Assembly (NCBI GenBank): GCA_025450765.1
Contig: JANWLS010000144.1
Span: 1 to 34,271 of the forward strand
Origin: Vicinamibacterales bacterium
GTDB lineage: Bacteria; Acidobacteriota; Vicinamibacteria; Vicinamibacterales; CAVVIG01
Reading direction: 5' to 3'
DNA length: 34,271 nucleotides
The notes below the pieces were generated by a model. The model searched no databases, had not been told where the DNA came from, and saw only the letters and a list, made by a program, of their open reading frames with translations. Of this stretch, positions 15,370-24,070 are shown piece after piece. A program made the position numbers and the translations under genes. Position 1 is the stretch's first letter, and each line of letters begins with the position of its first letter.

Positions 15370-17244
15370 ATGAGCACCGCCGTTGAACAGCGCCTGACGT
15401 CGTTGTGGGAAACGCCGAAGACTCTGCGGGGATTTCTCGGCACGGTCGATCACAAGGAACTCGGCCGCCGCTACATCGTCACGGCCTTCATCCTGCTCAT
15501 CATCGGCGGTCTCGAAGCGCTGGTCATCCGGCTGCAGCTCGCGGGCCCGAACGGCACGCTGCTCACACCGGAGGAATACAACCAGATCTTCACGATGCAC
15601 GGGACCACGATGATCTACTGGTACGCCGGTCCCATCCTGTCCGGCTTCGCGATCTTCCTGATCCCGCTCATGAGCGGCGCACGCGACCTCGCGTTCCCGC
15701 GCCTGAATGCCTTCACGTACTGGACGTTCCTCTTTTCGGCGGTGATTCTCTACGTCGGCCCGATCCTCGGCGAGGCGCCGCATGCGGGCTGGTTCGCCTA
15801 CGCGCCCTACACGAACGCGCAGTATTCACCGGCGCACGGGATGGACTTCTTCAACTGCGCGCTGCTGCTCCTCACCGTCTCGACGATCGGCGCCGCGATC
15901 AATTTCATCGTCTCGATCCTGCGGCATCGAGCGCCCGGCATGACGATCGGCCGCATGCCGCTCTTCTTCTACAGCACGCTCACCGCCTCCTTCGTCGTCC
16001 TCTTCTCGCTCCCGTCGCTCACGGCCGCCAACCTGATGATCGAGCTCGATCGCCGGTGGGGCTTCCGCTTCTTCGACGTCGCGCACGGCGGCAAGGCGCT
16101 GCTGTGGCAGCAGGTGTTCTGGTTCTTCGGCCATCCGTGGGTCTACATCATCTTCCTGCCGGCCACCGGCATGGTGTCGATGATGCTCCCCGTCTTCTCG
16201 CGGCGCCCGATCGTCGGCTACACCTGGGTGGCCGCGGCGACGGTGCTCACCGGCCTCACCGGATTCGGCGTGTGGGCGCACCACATGTTCGCCACCGGCA
16301 TGGGCCAGATGAGCATGAGCTTCTTCGGCGCCGCGAGCATGACGATTTCGATCTTCACGATCATCCAGGTGTTCGCCTGGGTGGCGACGATGTGGCGCGG
16401 GCGACCCGTGATGACGACGGCGATGTATTTCGTCGTGGCGTTCCTCGCCCTCCTCATCATCGGGGGTCTGGACGGCGTGGTCACGGCCGTCATCCCGGTC
16501 GACTGGCAGCTCAACGACACCTACTGGGTCGTCTCGCACATCCATTACGTGGTCATGGGCGCGAACACCTTCCCCGTCTTCGCCGCGATCTATTACTGGG
16601 GCCCGAAGATGACCGGACGCCTCATGAACGAGAAGCTCGGCAAGTGGAGCTTCTGGGTGATCATCCTCGGCTTCAACCTCGCGTTCATGACGATGCACGC
16701 GGTCGGCATCGAAGGGATGCCGCGCCGTATCTACACCTATCCGGAGGGCATGGGCTGGAGCGGGATGAACCTGGCCATCACGATCGGCGCCTTCATCCTC
16801 GCGGCCGGCATCCTGCTCACGATCATCAACTTCTTCTGGAGCCTGAAGCACGGCGCGCCGGCCGGCAAGAACCCGTGGAACGCCGACTCCCTCGAGTGGT
16901 CCACCGATTCGCCGCCGCCGCCCTACGGCAGCGTCCACCTGCCCACGGTCACCTCACGCCATCCGCTCTGGGATGAGCACGACGAAGAAGAGGACCCGGA
17001 TGGCTCCCGCATCCTGGACCAGGGGCGCCTCACCTTCTCCACGACCTGGCTGGACGCGGTGCCGTTCGCCGTGGCGCGGATGCCGGACACGACCATCAAG
17101 CCGCTGTTCGCGGCGCTCGGCGTCGCGTTGGCGTTCGGGGCCCTGGCGTATCAGCTGCTGTGGGTGCTGCTCGGTGGCGCCGTCGTCACCATCGTGGTGA
17201 CGGCGATCTGGCTCTGGCCCACGTGGCAGGGAAAGGACGTATGA
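15370..17244 (+). CDS. ctaD: Cytochrome c oxidase subunit I (heme-copper oxidase), divergent proton channels
   Basis: 624 residues with twelve core helices and two extra C-terminal helices (about 575-616). Metal ligands are intact: His77 and His392 for low-spin heme, His390 for heme a3, His255, His304 and His305 for CuB, with the cross-link Tyr259. Channel residues differ from A-type oxidases: the Glu of GHPEVY is Trp257 (GHPWVY), the K-channel Lys of IKVF is Gln333 (IQVF), and the His of the HDTYY magnesium site is Asn382. The entry Asp (Asp106 in GARDLAFPR) is kept. First gene of the plus-strand respiratory cluster; its stop overlaps the subunit III start by ATGA. Function as the O2-reducing subunit is secure; pumping is uncertain. 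Confidence 0.94.
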   Translation: MSTAVEQRLTSLWETPKTLRGFLGTVDHKELGRRYIVTAFILLIIGGLEALVIRLQLAGPNGTLLTPEEYNQIFTMHGTTMIYWYAGPILSGFAIFLIPLMSGARDLAFPRLNAFTYWTFLFSAVILYVGPILGEAPHAGWFAYAPYTNAQYSPAHGMDFFNCALLLLTVSTIGAAINFIVSILRHRAPGMTIGRMPLFFYSTLTASFVVLFSLPSLTAANLMIELDRRWGFRFFDVAHGGKALLWQQVFWFFGHPWVYIIFLPATGMVSMMLPVFSRRPIVGYTWVAAATVLTGLTGFGVWAHHMFATGMGQMSMSFFGAASMTISIFTIIQVFAWVATMWRGRPVMTTAMYFVVAFLALLIIGGLDGVVTAVIPVDWQLNDTYWVVSHIHYVVMGANTFPVFAAIYYWGPKMTGRLMNEKLGKWSFWVIILGFNLAFMTMHAVGIEGMPRRIYTYPEGMGWSGMNLAITIGAFILAAGILLTIINFFWSLKHGAPAGKNPWNADSLEWSTDSPPPPYGSVHLPTVTSRHPLWDEHDEEEDPDGSRILDQGRLTFSTTWLDAVPFAVARMPDTTIKPLFAALGVALAFGALAYQLLWVLLGGAVVTIVVTAIWLWPTWQGKDV

Positions 17245-17864
17245 GCGCGACGGCGATGCTTCAGACCGGCCGGGATTGCCCGCACGCGGCGCCGACGGTG
17301 CTCGAGCTCGATGAGCGCCGCGGCACGTTCGGGATGGCGCTGCTCATCACGGCCGAGTCGATGCTGTTCGTCGTCCTGTTCGCCGCGTACTACTACCTCG
17401 GCCCGCAGACCGATCGCTGGGCGATCGAGGAGCCCCCCAGGCTGCACTACGTGATCCCGATGCTCGTCATCCTCGTGGTCAGCAGCCTCGTGATCTACTG
17501 GGGCGACGAAAAGGTCAAGAAAGAAGCGTTCGGCGCCGGCAAGCTCGCGCTCATCGTCACCATCCTGCTCGGCTGCGCGTTCCTGGCCCTGAGCTATTTC
17601 GATTACACGGAACACCTTCGGACCCTCCTGCCGCAGAGCGATTCGTACGGCTCGATCTTCTACACGATCGTCAGCCTGCATGTGGCGCACCTCACGGCAG
17701 GCCTGCTGATGCTCCTGTGGACGCTGTTCCAGCCCAGGTGGGGCCCGGCGCAGTTCACGCCGCACAAGCCGTATCACAACGCCGCGATGTACTGGCACTT
17801 CGTCGACACCGTGTGGGTCTTCGTCGTGGCCATCCTGTATGTCTATCCCAACATCGTCCATTGA
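17241..17864 (+). CDS. ctaE: Cytochrome c oxidase subunit III
   Basis: 207 residues, five hydrophobic segments. Typical subunit III pieces are ITAESMLFVVLFAAYYYLGP near the N-terminus, FYTIVSLHVAHLTAGLLMLL, and the C-terminal YWHFVDTVWVFVVAILYVYP. The ATG at 17241 overlaps the subunit I stop (ATGA) with GGAAAGGA upstream. It is of the short five-helix form that lacks the first two helices, as in many caa3 clusters where these are fused to subunit I; the two extra helices at the end of this subunit I fit that arrangement. Confidence 0.9.
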   Translation: MSATAMLQTGRDCPHAAPTVLELDERRGTFGMALLITAESMLFVVLFAAYYYLGPQTDRWAIEEPPRLHYVIPMLVILVVSSLVIYWGDEKVKKEAFGAGKLALIVTILLGCAFLALSYFDYTEHLRTLLPQSDSYGSIFYTIVSLHVAHLTAGLLMLLWTLFQPRWGPAQFTPHKPYHNAAMYWHFVDTVWVFVVAILYVYPNIVH

Positions 17865-17866
17865 TC

Positions 17867-18286
17867 ATGAGTACTCCATCTGATGTCGAACGGCCGCAGA
17901 CGGTACCGCGCAAGCACCTGTGGTTCGGCTTCGCGGGCGCGTCGGTGGCCTGGATCCTCGCGCTGGCACTCGACGTGACGTGGACCGGCCGCGGGTGCCC
18001 GCGCTCGGAGACGGTGCTCCTGCTGCCGGCCGAAACGTGGCTCCTCGTCTCGCTCGGGCTCATCACCTTCGGCATGCTCGCGGTCGCCGCCGGCGCGGGG
18101 CTCACGTCGTATCGCAACTGGCGCACGATCGCCGGCCCGGCCGCCGATCTCTTCTCGCGGGAGCCACACAGCCGCGAGGAGTTCATGGCGATCTTCGGGA
18201 TGATCGTGAGCACGTCGCTCGCCATCGGGATCTTCTGGTTCTCGCTGGCCGTGTATCTGATCGGCATGTGTGTGAGGGCCCACTGA
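17867..18286 (+). CDS. Three-helix membrane protein of the oxidase cluster, unknown
   Basis: 139 residues with three hydrophobic stretches (about 20-37, 54-76 and 108-132) and a short amphipathic middle part containing DLFSREPHSREEFMAIFGM. It has two Cys (WTGRGCPRSE and the end IGMCVRAH). It starts two bases after subunit III and shares one base with the next start (TGATG), so it is translated with its neighbours. Position suggests a small accessory subunit or assembly factor of the oxidase. I do not recognise a family. Confidence 0.7.
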   Translation: MSTPSDVERPQTVPRKHLWFGFAGASVAWILALALDVTWTGRGCPRSETVLLLPAETWLLVSLGLITFGMLAVAAGAGLTSYRNWRTIAGPAADLFSREPHSREEFMAIFGMIVSTSLAIGIFWFSLAVYLIGMCVRAH

Positions 18287-18675
18287 TGCGCGCGCTTCGT
18301 CCCGGCCTGCTCGCGGCGATGGCGCTCCTGGGGCTCGTCACGATGACGGCCTGTGTCGGGGGGACCTCGGCGAGCGTGTACGCCATCACGACCGGCGGCA
18401 ACGCCGACGCCGGCCGCCAGCTCATCGCGCAGCTCCGCTGCGGCGCCTGTCACGTCATTCCCGGCGTCCGGAACGCCAACGGCATGGTGGGACCGCCGCT
18501 CATGTGGTTCAGCCGCCGCACGATGATCGCCGGCGAAATTCCGAACACCCCGCAGAACCTCGAACGCTGGGTGATGGCGCCCAAGTCGGTTGAACCAGGC
18601 ACCGCCATGCCGGCGCTCGTCGCGACGCGGCAGCAGGCGCGCGATATTGCGGCGTACCTCTACACGCTGCGTTGA
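18286..18675 (+). CDS. Lipoprotein cytochrome c, class I (upstream of the dehydrogenase)
   Basis: 129 residues. Signal peptide with lipobox VTMTAC (Cys23), so it is membrane-tethered on the periplasmic side. One heme site CGACH (Cys52, Cys55, His56) with Met108 in GTAMPAL as likely sixth ligand. The start overlaps the preceding stop by one base and the PQQ dehydrogenase follows after 9 bases, so it probably shuttles electrons between that enzyme and the oxidase. Confidence 0.9.
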   Translation: MRALRPGLLAAMALLGLVTMTACVGGTSASVYAITTGGNADAGRQLIAQLRCGACHVIPGVRNANGMVGPPLMWFSRRTMIAGEIPNTPQNLERWVMAPKSVEPGTAMPALVATRQQARDIAAYLYTLR

Positions 18676-18684
18676 GGAGGATCA

Positions 18685-20544
18685 ATGACCCGGCAGACCC
18701 GCACGGCGCGGCGGGCGGTATTCGTCCCCGCGCTCGGCATCCTGTGTGGCCTCGTGCTCGTCCTCTCGCCCGGGCTGCACGCGGCGCCGCCGGAATCAGC
18801 CGGTGTCACGGTGCCCGGCCAGCGGAGCGACATTCATCTGGTGAGCCCCGTGCCCGACGGCACCTGGACCCTCCCGGCGGGCGACATGGCGAACACGCGC
18901 TACAGCCCGCTCGATGACATCAATACGACGAACGTGACGAAGCTGACGCCGGTGAAGATTTTCGCCGACGGCATCCCGCACGGCCATGAAGGACAGCCGC
19001 TCGTCGTCAACAACACGCTGTACATGGTGACGCCGTTCCCGAACTACCTGATCGCGTTCGATCTGACCAAGCCCGGCTTCCCGATGAAGTGGAAGTACGA
19101 GCCCCATCCCGATCCGCGGTCCGTCGGGAAAGCCTGCTGCGACACGGTGAACCGCGGCGCGAGCTACGCCGACGGGAAAATCGTCTACGCCACGCTCGAC
19201 GACAACGTCGTGGCGGTGGACGCCGACAAGGGGACGGAGATCTGGCGGACGCCAGTCGGCGAGGTCTCCAAGGGTGAAACCGAGACGATGGCGCCGCTCA
19301 TCGTGAAGCACGTGGTGATTGTCGGCATCAGCGGCGGCGAGCTGGGCACGCATGGCCGCGTCACCGCCCTCAATCTCGATAACGGCCAGGTCATGTGGCG
19401 CGCCTACAACACCGGCCCGGACAAGGACTGCCTGATCGGTCCCGACTTCCACCCGTACTACGCGAAGGATCAGGGGAGGGACCTCGGCGTGAGCACGTGG
19501 CCGCCTGACGCGTGGAAGATCGGCGGCGGTCCCGTGTGGGGCTGGATCTCGTACGACCCGCAGCTCAACCTCATTTATTACGGCACGGGCAATCCCGGGC
19601 CCTGGAATCCCGATCAGCGCCCCGGCGCCAACAAGTGGACCTGCACGATCTGGGCGCGCGATCCGGAGACCGGCCAGGCGAAGTGGGCGTTCCAGATCGT
19701 CCCCCACGACGCGTGGGATTACGACGAAATCATGGAGAACATCCTGGTCGACATGAACTGGGAGGGGAAGCCGCGCAAGCTGCTGCTGCACCCCGCGCGC
19801 AGCGGCTTCATGATGGTCTTCGATCGGCAGACGGGGCAGCTCCTGTCCGCCAAGGCGTTCGAGCCGGTGAACTGGGCCTCCGGGTTCGACCTGAAGACGG
19901 GCGAACCGGACGTGGATTCCTCCAAGGTGACGCACACGGGTGTCTTCGCACGCGACGCATGCCCCTCGTCGACCGGGGCCAAGGAGTTCGTGCCGTCCGC
20001 CTTCTCGCCGAAGACCGGACTGCTCTACATCCCCGCTCACAACACCTGCATGGACCGCGAAGGCCTGAAGGCGAACTACATCCAGGGAACGCCGTACGTC
20101 GGGGCGGACGTCAACATGTATCCCGGACCGGACGGCTACCAGGGCGAGCTCATCGCCTGGGATGTCGAGCACGCGAAGAAGGTCTGGTCGATCAAGGACG
20201 CCGTGCTGCCGGTCTACAGCGGCGTGCTCGCCACGGGCGGCGATCTCGTGTTCTACGGGACGCTCGAGGGGGAGTTCCGGGCGGTCGACGCGCACACCGG
20301 CAAGGTCCTCTGGCAATTCAAGACCGGCTCGGGCATCGTCGGCGACCCGATCACCTTCAAGGGCCCTGACGCCAAGCAATACGTCGCGATCTATTCGGGT
20401 GTCGGCGGCTGGATGGGCGCGGTCGCCTTCCCCAGCATCTCTCTCGACGATCCCACGGCGGCCCTCGGCGTGGTCGGTGCCATGAAGCCGATCAAGCAGC
20501 TCACCGCGCCGGGCGGCGCGCTGTACATCTTCGGTCTCCCTTAG
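18685..20544 (+). CDS. PQQ-dependent alcohol dehydrogenase with lanthanide-type Asp-x-Asp site (XoxF/ExaF-like)
   Basis: 619 residues with a signal peptide and an eight-bladed propeller fold; no fused heme domain. GAGGAGG lies 5 bases before the ATG. Residues of the quinoprotein site are visible: the adjacent disulfide pair Cys151-Cys152 (KACCDTVNRG), Glu219 (SGGELG), Asn303 (GTGNPGPWNP) and the catalytic Asp345. Two residues later stands Asp347 (WDYDE). Calcium-type MxaF has Ala there (WDFAG); Asp at this place is the known mark of rare-earth-dependent XoxF and ExaF enzymes. It would oxidise a primary alcohol, possibly methanol, in the periplasm and pass electrons to the cytochromes c on either side. 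Substrate cannot be fixed from sequence. No pqq synthesis genes are in the window. Confidence 0.92.
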   Translation: MTRQTRTARRAVFVPALGILCGLVLVLSPGLHAAPPESAGVTVPGQRSDIHLVSPVPDGTWTLPAGDMANTRYSPLDDINTTNVTKLTPVKIFADGIPHGHEGQPLVVNNTLYMVTPFPNYLIAFDLTKPGFPMKWKYEPHPDPRSVGKACCDTVNRGASYADGKIVYATLDDNVVAVDADKGTEIWRTPVGEVSKGETETMAPLIVKHVVIVGISGGELGTHGRVTALNLDNGQVMWRAYNTGPDKDCLIGPDFHPYYAKDQGRDLGVSTWPPDAWKIGGGPVWGWISYDPQLNLIYYGTGNPGPWNPDQRPGANKWTCTIWARDPETGQAKWAFQIVPHDAWDYDEIMENILVDMNWEGKPRKLLLHPARSGFMMVFDRQTGQLLSAKAFEPVNWASGFDLKTGEPDVDSSKVTHTGVFARDACPSSTGAKEFVPSAFSPKTGLLYIPAHNTCMDREGLKANYIQGTPYVGADVNMYPGPDGYQGELIAWDVEHAKKVWSIKDAVLPVYSGVLATGGDLVFYGTLEGEFRAVDAHTGKVLWQFKTGSGIVGDPITFKGPDAKQYVAIYSGVGGWMGAVAFPSISLDDPTAALGVVGAMKPIKQLTAPGGALYIFGLP

Positions 20545-20554
20545 GGCATTGAGT

Positions 20555-21067
20555 ATGCGACGACTGCTCCTCACGATCTTCGCGGTGCTGGTGCCGCTCG
20601 GCCTGCTCGCCTGCAGCGGGCGGTCGGCCAATTCGGCCGACCCGCCGGCGCCGCCGATGTCGGGCACGGGCAACGTCGGGATCCCGGTGGGCCCCATTCC
20701 GGGCCCGGGTCAGCCGGCGGCACTGCCGAGCAATCCATATGCAGATAACCCGGTCGCCATTCAGGACGGCCGCCGGCTCTTCCTCTGGTACAACTGCGCC
20801 GGCTGTCATGGTGGCCACGCCGGAGGCGGGATGGGCCCGAGCCTGCGCGACAAGGACTGGATCTACGGCGGCGACCCGGCGCACATCTTCGATTCCATTC
20901 TCGAGGGGCGCGCGCACGGCATGCCCGCCTGGGGCACGAAGATTCCGGAGGACCAGATCTGGAAGCTGGTCGCCTACATCAAGTCCCTGCGCACGCCGCA
21001 GGAACCTGACCCGCCGGTCGCGCCGCCCGAGCCGAAGACGCGCACGGTACACGAGCCGCCGCAGTAA
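20555..21067 (+). CDS. Lipoprotein cytochrome c (downstream of the dehydrogenase)
   Basis: 170 residues with lipobox GLLAC (Cys20), then a Pro/Gly-rich linker of about 45 residues, then a single heme domain with CAGCH (Cys81, Cys84, His85) and Met123 in HGMPAWGTKIP. The C-terminal 25 residues are Pro-rich. ATG 20555 is preceded by AGGG; a TTG at 20549 is possible. A second membrane-tethered cytochrome next to the quinoprotein fits the role of its direct electron acceptor, as XoxG serves XoxF, but which of the two is the partner is open. Confidence 0.9.
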   Translation: MRRLLLTIFAVLVPLGLLACSGRSANSADPPAPPMSGTGNVGIPVGPIPGPGQPAALPSNPYADNPVAIQDGRRLFLWYNCAGCHGGHAGGGMGPSLRDKDWIYGGDPAHIFDSILEGRAHGMPAWGTKIPEDQIWKLVAYIKSLRTPQEPDPPVAPPEPKTRTVHEPPQ

Positions 21068-21088
21068 CAGGTAAAAAGAGACGCAGCC

Positions 21089-22102
21089 ATGTCTGTTCGC
21101 CGCGTGATTCCCCTCTCGACGATCCTGCTGGCGCTCGCCGCCTGCGGCGGCAGTCCGCAATCGACGCTCGCCCCCGCGGGTCCGGCGGCCGGTCTGCTGG
21201 CCCATCTGGGCTGGGTGGTCTACATCACGTTCGGCATCGCCGCGGTCGTCACGATCATCATCGTCCTGATGGCGGCGCTCCGCCGCCGCGGTTCACTCGA
21301 TGGACACCTGCCCATCGACATCGGTGGCGGCCACCAGTGGATCCTGATCGGCGGCCTGGCGATTCCGTTCGTGGTCCTGACCGGCATCTTCATCTTGAGC
21401 CTGGTCCGCGAGAGCGCCTTCCCGATCAAGGACGGCGGGAAGGTGACGCCGGAAATCCAGGTGATCGGGCATCAATGGTGGTGGGAAGTGCACTATCTCA
21501 CCGGCCCGGAGAACGAGCACTTCGTCACGGCGAACGAGATTCACATTCCGGTGGGCCGGCCGGTGGACATCGAGCTGCAGAGCGGCGACGTGGTGCACTC
21601 CTTCTGGGTGCCGGCGCTGCACGGCAAGGTGGAGCTCATTCCCGGCGTCACCAACTACATCCGGATCGAGGCCGACCGCCCCGGCAGCTATCAAGGTCAG
21701 TGCGCGGAGTTCTGCGGCGCGCAGCACGCGCACATGCGGCTGCTGGTCGTCGCCGACTCGCCGCAGACCTACGCGGCGTGGCATCAACACATGCTCAGCC
21801 CCGCCGCGATCCCGCAAGGGGTCGACGCGCAGCACGGCGAAGCGGTGTACATGAACGCGGCCTGCACCTTCTGCCACACCATCGGCGGCACGCCGTCTCA
21901 GGGGAAGGTCGCGCCCGATCTCACGCACCTGGCAAGCCGGCAGTACATCGCCGCCAACACCTACAGGAACGACACGGCCGATCTCGAAGCCTGGGTCACC
22001 CACGCCCAATCGATGAAGCCCGGCGTCCTCATGCCGAATCTCACGAGCTTCAACGGCGTGGATCTACGGGATCTCGTCGCGTATCTGGACCAGCTGAAAT
22101 AA
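21089..22102 (+). CDS. ctaC: caa3-type cytochrome c oxidase subunit II fused to cytochrome c
   Basis: 337 residues: lipobox LAAC (Cys19), two transmembrane helices (about 40-64 and 84-106), a CuA cupredoxin domain with His170, Cys205, Cys209, His213 and Met216 (CAEFCGAQHAHM), and a C-terminal cytochrome c domain with CTFCH (Cys259, Cys262, His263) and Met315. The motif GHQWWWEV (127-134) is the aromatic electron entry patch. Fusion of heme c to subunit II defines the caa3 type, so electrons enter through this domain, probably from the two lipoprotein cytochromes. It is placed after the dehydrogenase genes rather than next to subunit I, tying both parts into one unit. Confidence 0.94.
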   Translation: MSVRRVIPLSTILLALAACGGSPQSTLAPAGPAAGLLAHLGWVVYITFGIAAVVTIIIVLMAALRRRGSLDGHLPIDIGGGHQWILIGGLAIPFVVLTGIFILSLVRESAFPIKDGGKVTPEIQVIGHQWWWEVHYLTGPENEHFVTANEIHIPVGRPVDIELQSGDVVHSFWVPALHGKVELIPGVTNYIRIEADRPGSYQGQCAEFCGAQHAHMRLLVVADSPQTYAAWHQHMLSPAAIPQGVDAQHGEAVYMNAACTFCHTIGGTPSQGKVAPDLTHLASRQYIAANTYRNDTADLEAWVTHAQSMKPGVLMPNLTSFNGVDLRDLVAYLDQLK

Positions 22103-22128
22103 GTGGAATGGCGAGGGCTGGTCCCGAT

Positions 22129-22157
22129 TTGCGCCCACCCGCGCCAGCGATTATCAT
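22129..22157 (+). promoter_or_regulatory. Candidate internal promoter before the cupredoxin-like lipoprotein
   Basis: TTGCGC (22129-22134) and TATCAT (22152-22157) are 17 bases apart in the 126-base gap after subunit II, the largest gap in this cluster up to cyoE. It would give a leader of about 65 bases to the GTG at 22229. Confidence 0.4.
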
Positions 22158-22228
22158 GGGCAGTGGTACGTGCGCCGCTCGCCCGCGCCGTCACTGCCAT
22201 CCTGGCCGCTTCCAAGACGAAATCCGAC

Positions 22229-23050
22229 GTGAAACGTCCTCTGTCCCTGTCTCCGCTCGTCCTCGCCTTCGCCCTGGCGGTTGCCGCCTGCGGTGGCGGA
22301 AGCCAACCATCCCAGGCGGGGAGCCAGGCGGTCTCGGATCAGCCGTCGACGGAACCAGCGCCCGTCAAGCCCGGTCCGCCGGTCGATCCGGCGACCGCTG
22401 GGCGTCTCACCGGTCGCGTGGTATTCCAGGGGACGCCACCACCCAATCCGCCGATTGCGATGACCACCGATCCGGTGTGCACGGCGGCCTCCAAGGGCAC
22501 GACCCCGCACGAGGAATGGTACGAAGTGGGACCGAATGGCGGTCTTGGCGACGTGTTCGTCTACGTCAAGTCGGGCCTGGCGAATCATTCGTATCCGGTG
22601 CCGACCACCCCGGTCACCATCGATCAGAAGGGCTGCCAGTACGAGCCGCATGTCTTCGGCATCCGCGCGGGGCAGCCGCTGCTCATCCTGAACAGCGATC
22701 CGACGCTGCACAACATCCACGCGATGGCGCAGGTGAACCAGGAATTCAACACCGGCCAGCCGCTCCAGGGGATGAAGACCACGCACGTGTTCACCGATCC
22801 CGAGGTGATGCTCCCCTTCAAGTGCGATGTCCATCGCTGGATGCACGCGTATGCGGGCGTCATGCCCGATCCGTATTTCGCCGTGAGCGGCAGGGATGGG
22901 GCGTTCTCGATCGACACGCTGCCGCCGGGCCACTACGTGCTCGCCGCGTGGCACGAGAAGCTCGGCGAACAGACGATGAACGTGACGATCGATCCGAAAC
23001 AGACCGCCCAGGTCACCTTCACGTTCGACGCACCGAAGGCCACGAAATGA
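22229..23050 (+). CDS. Cupredoxin-like lipoprotein with possible type 1 copper site
   Basis: 273 residues from GTG 22229, chosen because the signal peptide with lipobox AVAAC (Cys21) starts there; the open frame upstream to 22103 has no signal character. After a Pro-rich linker come a beta-rich domain and the segment NSDPTLHNIHAM (155-166), then FKCDVHRWMHAYAGVM (197-212). His161 or His164, Cys199, His202 and Met205 have the order of blue-copper ligands in plastocyanin-like proteins. The end (GAFSIDTLPPGHYVLAAWHE) is like the carboxypeptidase-regulatory fold. Located between subunit II and heme O synthase, it could be another electron carrier of the chain. Ligand assignment is inference. Confidence 0.7.
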   Translation: MKRPLSLSPLVLAFALAVAACGGGSQPSQAGSQAVSDQPSTEPAPVKPGPPVDPATAGRLTGRVVFQGTPPPNPPIAMTTDPVCTAASKGTTPHEEWYEVGPNGGLGDVFVYVKSGLANHSYPVPTTPVTIDQKGCQYEPHVFGIRAGQPLLILNSDPTLHNIHAMAQVNQEFNTGQPLQGMKTTHVFTDPEVMLPFKCDVHRWMHAYAGVMPDPYFAVSGRDGAFSIDTLPPGHYVLAAWHEKLGEQTMNVTIDPKQTAQVTFTFDAPKATK

Positions 23051-23057
23051 GGGGACG

Positions 23058-23969
23058 ATGAGCCGCAGCCTGTCGGTGGAATTGACGGCAGACGCCGGCG
23101 CGACCAGTCGCCTGCGGTTCGCGGACTTCATCACGATCACGAAGGCCCGGCTGAACTTCCTCGTGATCATCACCGCGGCCGCCGGCTACTATCTCGGCGC
23201 CGGCGACCACTTCGACTTCGTCACCTTCGTCCATCTCGTCGTCGGCACCGGCCTCGTCGCGTTCGGATCGGCGGTCTTCAACCAGACCTACGAGCGCGAC
23301 ACGGACGCCCTGATGCGGCGTACGCGGATGCGGCCACTGCCCGACGGGCGGATTCAGCCTGGTGAGGCGCTCCTGCTCGCCAGCGTCCTGTCCGGCGCCG
23401 GCACGCTCGAGCTCGCGCTCTGGACCAACTGGCTCGCCACGGGACTGGCGGTCCTCACGCTCGTCACCTACGCGGCGATCTACACGCCGATGAAGCGCCG
23501 CACGTCGCTCGCCACGCTGGTCGGCGCGATTCCCGGTGCACTGCCGCCGATCGTCGGCTGGGCCGCCGGCCAGGGCTCGCTCCCGATCGAAGCCTGGGCG
23601 CTCTTCTCGATTCTCTTCCTCTGGCAGATGCCGCACTTTCTGGCCCTCGGCTGGATGTATCGTGAAGACTTCGCGCGCGCCGGCTTCCCGCTGCTGCCGG
23701 TGATCGAGCCCGACGGCCGGAGCACCGGCCGGCAGACGGTGATGTATGCCGCAGCGCTCGTGCCGGTGAGCCTCATCCCGTGCGTGACGGGCCTCGCCGG
23801 CGGCCTCTATTTCGTCGCCGGCCTGATCCTCGGCGCCGGACTCGTCGCGCTCGCCGTCCGCTTCGCCATGACCCGCACGGTCGCCTCAGCTCGTCGTCTC
23901 TTCCTCGGCTCGATCGCCTACCTGCCGCTGCTGCTGGGGATGATGATTCTGGGGCACCTGCTTCGGTGA
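23058..23969 (+). CDS. ctaB: Protoheme IX farnesyltransferase (heme O synthase)
   Basis: 303 residues, about nine helices, UbiA superfamily. The prenyl-diphosphate site NQTYERDTDALMRRTRMRP (75-93) carries the conserved Asn, Asp81/Asp83 and Arg residues, and the early motif FITITKARLN is typical. It farnesylates heme B to heme O, the first step to heme A needed by the oxidase encoded upstream. GAGGGGACG precedes the ATG, 8 bases after the lipoprotein stop. Confidence 0.94.
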   Translation: MSRSLSVELTADAGATSRLRFADFITITKARLNFLVIITAAAGYYLGAGDHFDFVTFVHLVVGTGLVAFGSAVFNQTYERDTDALMRRTRMRPLPDGRIQPGEALLLASVLSGAGTLELALWTNWLATGLAVLTLVTYAAIYTPMKRRTSLATLVGAIPGALPPIVGWAAGQGSLPIEAWALFSILFLWQMPHFLALGWMYREDFARAGFPLLPVIEPDGRSTGRQTVMYAAALVPVSLIPCVTGLAGGLYFVAGLILGAGLVALAVRFAMTRTVASARRLFLGSIAYLPLLLGMMILGHLLR

Positions 23970-23983
23970 GTTGTCCCGAGATT

Positions 23984-24060
23984 CTGTCAGCATCATTCAA
24001 GTGGCGGCGGGGCCCCACCCCGGTCGCGAACTGACGCCGATGCTTCGCTCGGGATTCACA
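23984..24060 (-). repeat. Dispersed intergenic element, copy 1 (inverted)
   Basis: Read on the minus strand this stretch matches 32824-32899 over about 75 bases: GTGAATCC near the start, GCATC-GCG, a palindrome-like core GGTGGGGCCCC and the end TGATGCTGACA. It lies 15 bases after the heme O synthase stop, pointing back at that gene. Confidence 0.65.
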
Positions 24061-24070
24061 TGTCCCTCGC

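Noticed and set aside
18796-20697. Minus-strand open frame opposite the PQQ dehydrogenase
   Set aside because: Shadow of a gene whose active-site residues are all visible on the plus strand.
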